Shown: piece after piece, positions 6,635-7,028 of the stretch
How positions within the stretch are numbered: position 1 is the first letter of the stretch
How the letters are laid out: every line of letters starts with the position of its first letter
Source: an uncultured Eubacteriales bacterium
Lineage (GTDB): Bacteria > Bacillota > Clostridia > Christensenellales > CAG-138
DNA: 7,028 nt
NCBI GenBank assembly: GCA_900544965.1
Contig: UQXE01000062.1
Span: 1 to 7,028 of the forward strand
Reading direction: 5' to 3'
Made by a program: the position numbers and the translations under genes
The notes under the pieces: model-generated
Told to the model about the DNA's origin: nothing
What the model saw: the letters and a program-made list of their open reading frames with translations, nothing else
Database searches by the model: none

Positions 6635-6757
6635 TTATCCATTCAAGTTAGAGGAAACTAGTTCTTTTATCAGTTCTATTATTGTCTTGTCGCTAACGGA
6701 AGTTATTTCAATAACATATTTATCATTGCTTATATTTTTAACTTGCTCATTATCCAT
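6635..6757 (-). CDS. Small ORF (40 aa) upstream of the recombinase, TnpW-like position
   Basis: ATG at 6757 opens a 40-residue frame ending in TAA at 6635, with a strong Shine-Dalgarno AAGGGGG (6766-6772) 8 nt before the start. The protein begins MDNEQVKNISNDKY and continues with a strand-like YVIEITSV and an amphipathic helix, DKTIIELIKELVSSNL. It has no cysteines or membrane segment. It sits 72 bp upstream of the recombinase ATG, on the same strand and behind the same promoter, so the two probably form an operon. Tn4451-type elements carry small TnpW-type proteins near their recombinases, and the strand-helix pattern is loosely similar, but I cannot claim homology. It could act as a recombination helper, a regulator or a leader peptide. 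The ribosome binding site is the best evidence that it is translated. Confidence 0.55.
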   Translation of the reverse strand: MDNEQVKNISNDKYVIEITSVSDKTIIELIKELVSSNLNG

Positions 6758-6845
6758 ATCAACAGCCCCCTTAAATATGTATATGAAAGAAAGGCTTGTA
6801 CCTTGCATATTGGTTGTTTTTTATCAATTTCATTAATCCAGCCAA

Positions 6846-6876
6846 ATTATATGCGCAGCATGGGGTAGCCTGTCAA
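6846..6876 (-). promoter_or_regulatory. Consensus sigma-A promoter of the small ORF-recombinase operon, 19-bp spacer
   Basis: On the minus strand TTGACA (6876-6871) and TATAAT (6851-6846) are both perfect hexamers, separated by 19 bp rather than the usual 17. Transcription would begin near 6839, leaving about 80 nt before the small ORF at 6757. The overlong spacer should weaken an otherwise strong promoter and is the geometry of promoters that need a DNA-distorting activator such as MerR-type proteins; no clear dyad is visible in the spacer and no such regulator is encoded in the window. Confidence 0.55.
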
Positions 6877-6912
6877 CCTTGGATTGTAAAATGAAGTGCG
6901 ATAAGGCGAAGA

Positions 6913-7028
6913 AGGTTCTGAGCCGTCGGAGGCAAAATTGCCATAAGCGATTCGGAATGTACTTGTTCAGCTTAAAGGCCATGAGGCCTTTCGCTAAGTG
7001 CTGTTACAGCACTTAGCGAGATCAACCC
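6913..7028. repeat. Dispersed repeat, copy B, with two hairpins
   Basis: Bases 6913-6971 match 29-87 without gaps (47 of 59), and 7017-7028 match 93-104 (10 of 12). Between the two blocks copy B has exactly 40 more bases than copy A. That stretch contributes AAAGGCC-ATGA-GGCCTTT (6974-6991) and a 13-bp hairpin, TCGCTAAGTGCTG (6991-7003) with CAGCACTTAGCGA (7007-7019), around a 3-nt loop. GTTCAGC (6965-6971) and GTTACAGC (7003-7010) flank the extra part, as if by partial duplication. The repeat runs to the window edge and may continue. Function unknown. Confidence 0.6.

Larger units (their letters stand above)
4754..6912. mobile_element. Recombinase end of an inserted site-specific mobile element (partial)
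   Basis: The element begins where feoB is broken. It holds the 61-bp repeat array, the large serine recombinase, its hairpin leader, the small ORF and their promoter, all visibly richer in A+T than the feoB and zinc-ribbon genes. Having the recombinase at the very end, with its 3' end about 150 bp from the junction, fits Tn5397/Tn4451-type transposons and integrative elements. No conjugation, cargo or mobilisation gene is in view. The missing part of feoB does not appear before the window ends, so the right boundary is unknown; 6912 is only the limit before the dispersed repeat. Confidence 0.6.

Noticed and set aside
6891..7016. 41-residue plus-strand ORF within repeat copy B, in the same frame as an open stretch in copy A
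   Set aside because: Copy A has stops just before the frame and no start; part of the ORF is made of hairpin sequence; no good ribosome binding site. Shared openness is likely due to the shared repeat sequence.
4754..7028. CRISPR array or phage attachment site at a tRNA
   Set aside because: The 61-bp units are too degenerate and too few for CRISPR, and no tRNA gene or cloverleaf is visible anywhere in the window.

Overview
The window looks like chromosomal DNA from an uncultured, probably gut-associated member of the Bacillota (class Clostridia). This rests on three things: Clostridia-style Shine-Dalgarno sites (GGAGG, AAGGGGG), a zinc-ribbon/single-pass membrane/Ig-like protein of a kind common in that class, and a FeoB plus a TndX/TnpX-like large serine recombinase that both have a clostridial flavour. 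The lineage is an inference; no rRNA or marker gene is present.

Left to right. Bases 1-104 hold one copy of a diverged dispersed repeat; the rest of the stretch up to 406 is AT-rich and carries a good promoter (304-331). At 407-2323 is a 638-residue membrane protein with a cytoplasmic zinc ribbon, an acidic linker, one transmembrane helix and a beta-rich ectodomain. A strong hairpin (2343-2370) separates it from a small 95-residue conserved-hypothetical gene (2405-2692) on the same strand. Bases 2693-3500 have no convincing gene. They contain a compact element of about 255 bp (2795-3049) whose long terminal inverted repeats and two internal stems nest into a three-way-junction fold. Bases 3501-4823 encode the G domain and first membrane segments of FeoB, the ferrous iron transporter.

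FeoB homology stops abruptly at about base 4753, just before the conserved GFGCN motif. From there the DNA is AT-rich and apparently foreign: a degenerate 61-bp tandem repeat with five GTATGC cores in alternating orientation (4756-4895), then on the minus strand a 552-residue large serine recombinase (4904-6562), a hairpin leader (6588-6630), a 40-residue small ORF (6635-6757) and a promoter with consensus hexamers (6846-6876). The simplest reading is the recombinase end of a site-specific mobile element inserted in feoB. Its other end and the rest of feoB are outside the window.

The window ends (6913-7028) in a second copy of the repeat seen at the start, about 80% identical over 59 bp but with 40 extra bases that help form two hairpins. 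Both window edges lying in the same repeat family would fit a metagenome contig broken at repeats. The main points of interest are the insertion into a conserved feoB motif, the 61-bp repeat array beside it (possible recombinase binding sites), and the structured element at 2795-3049.
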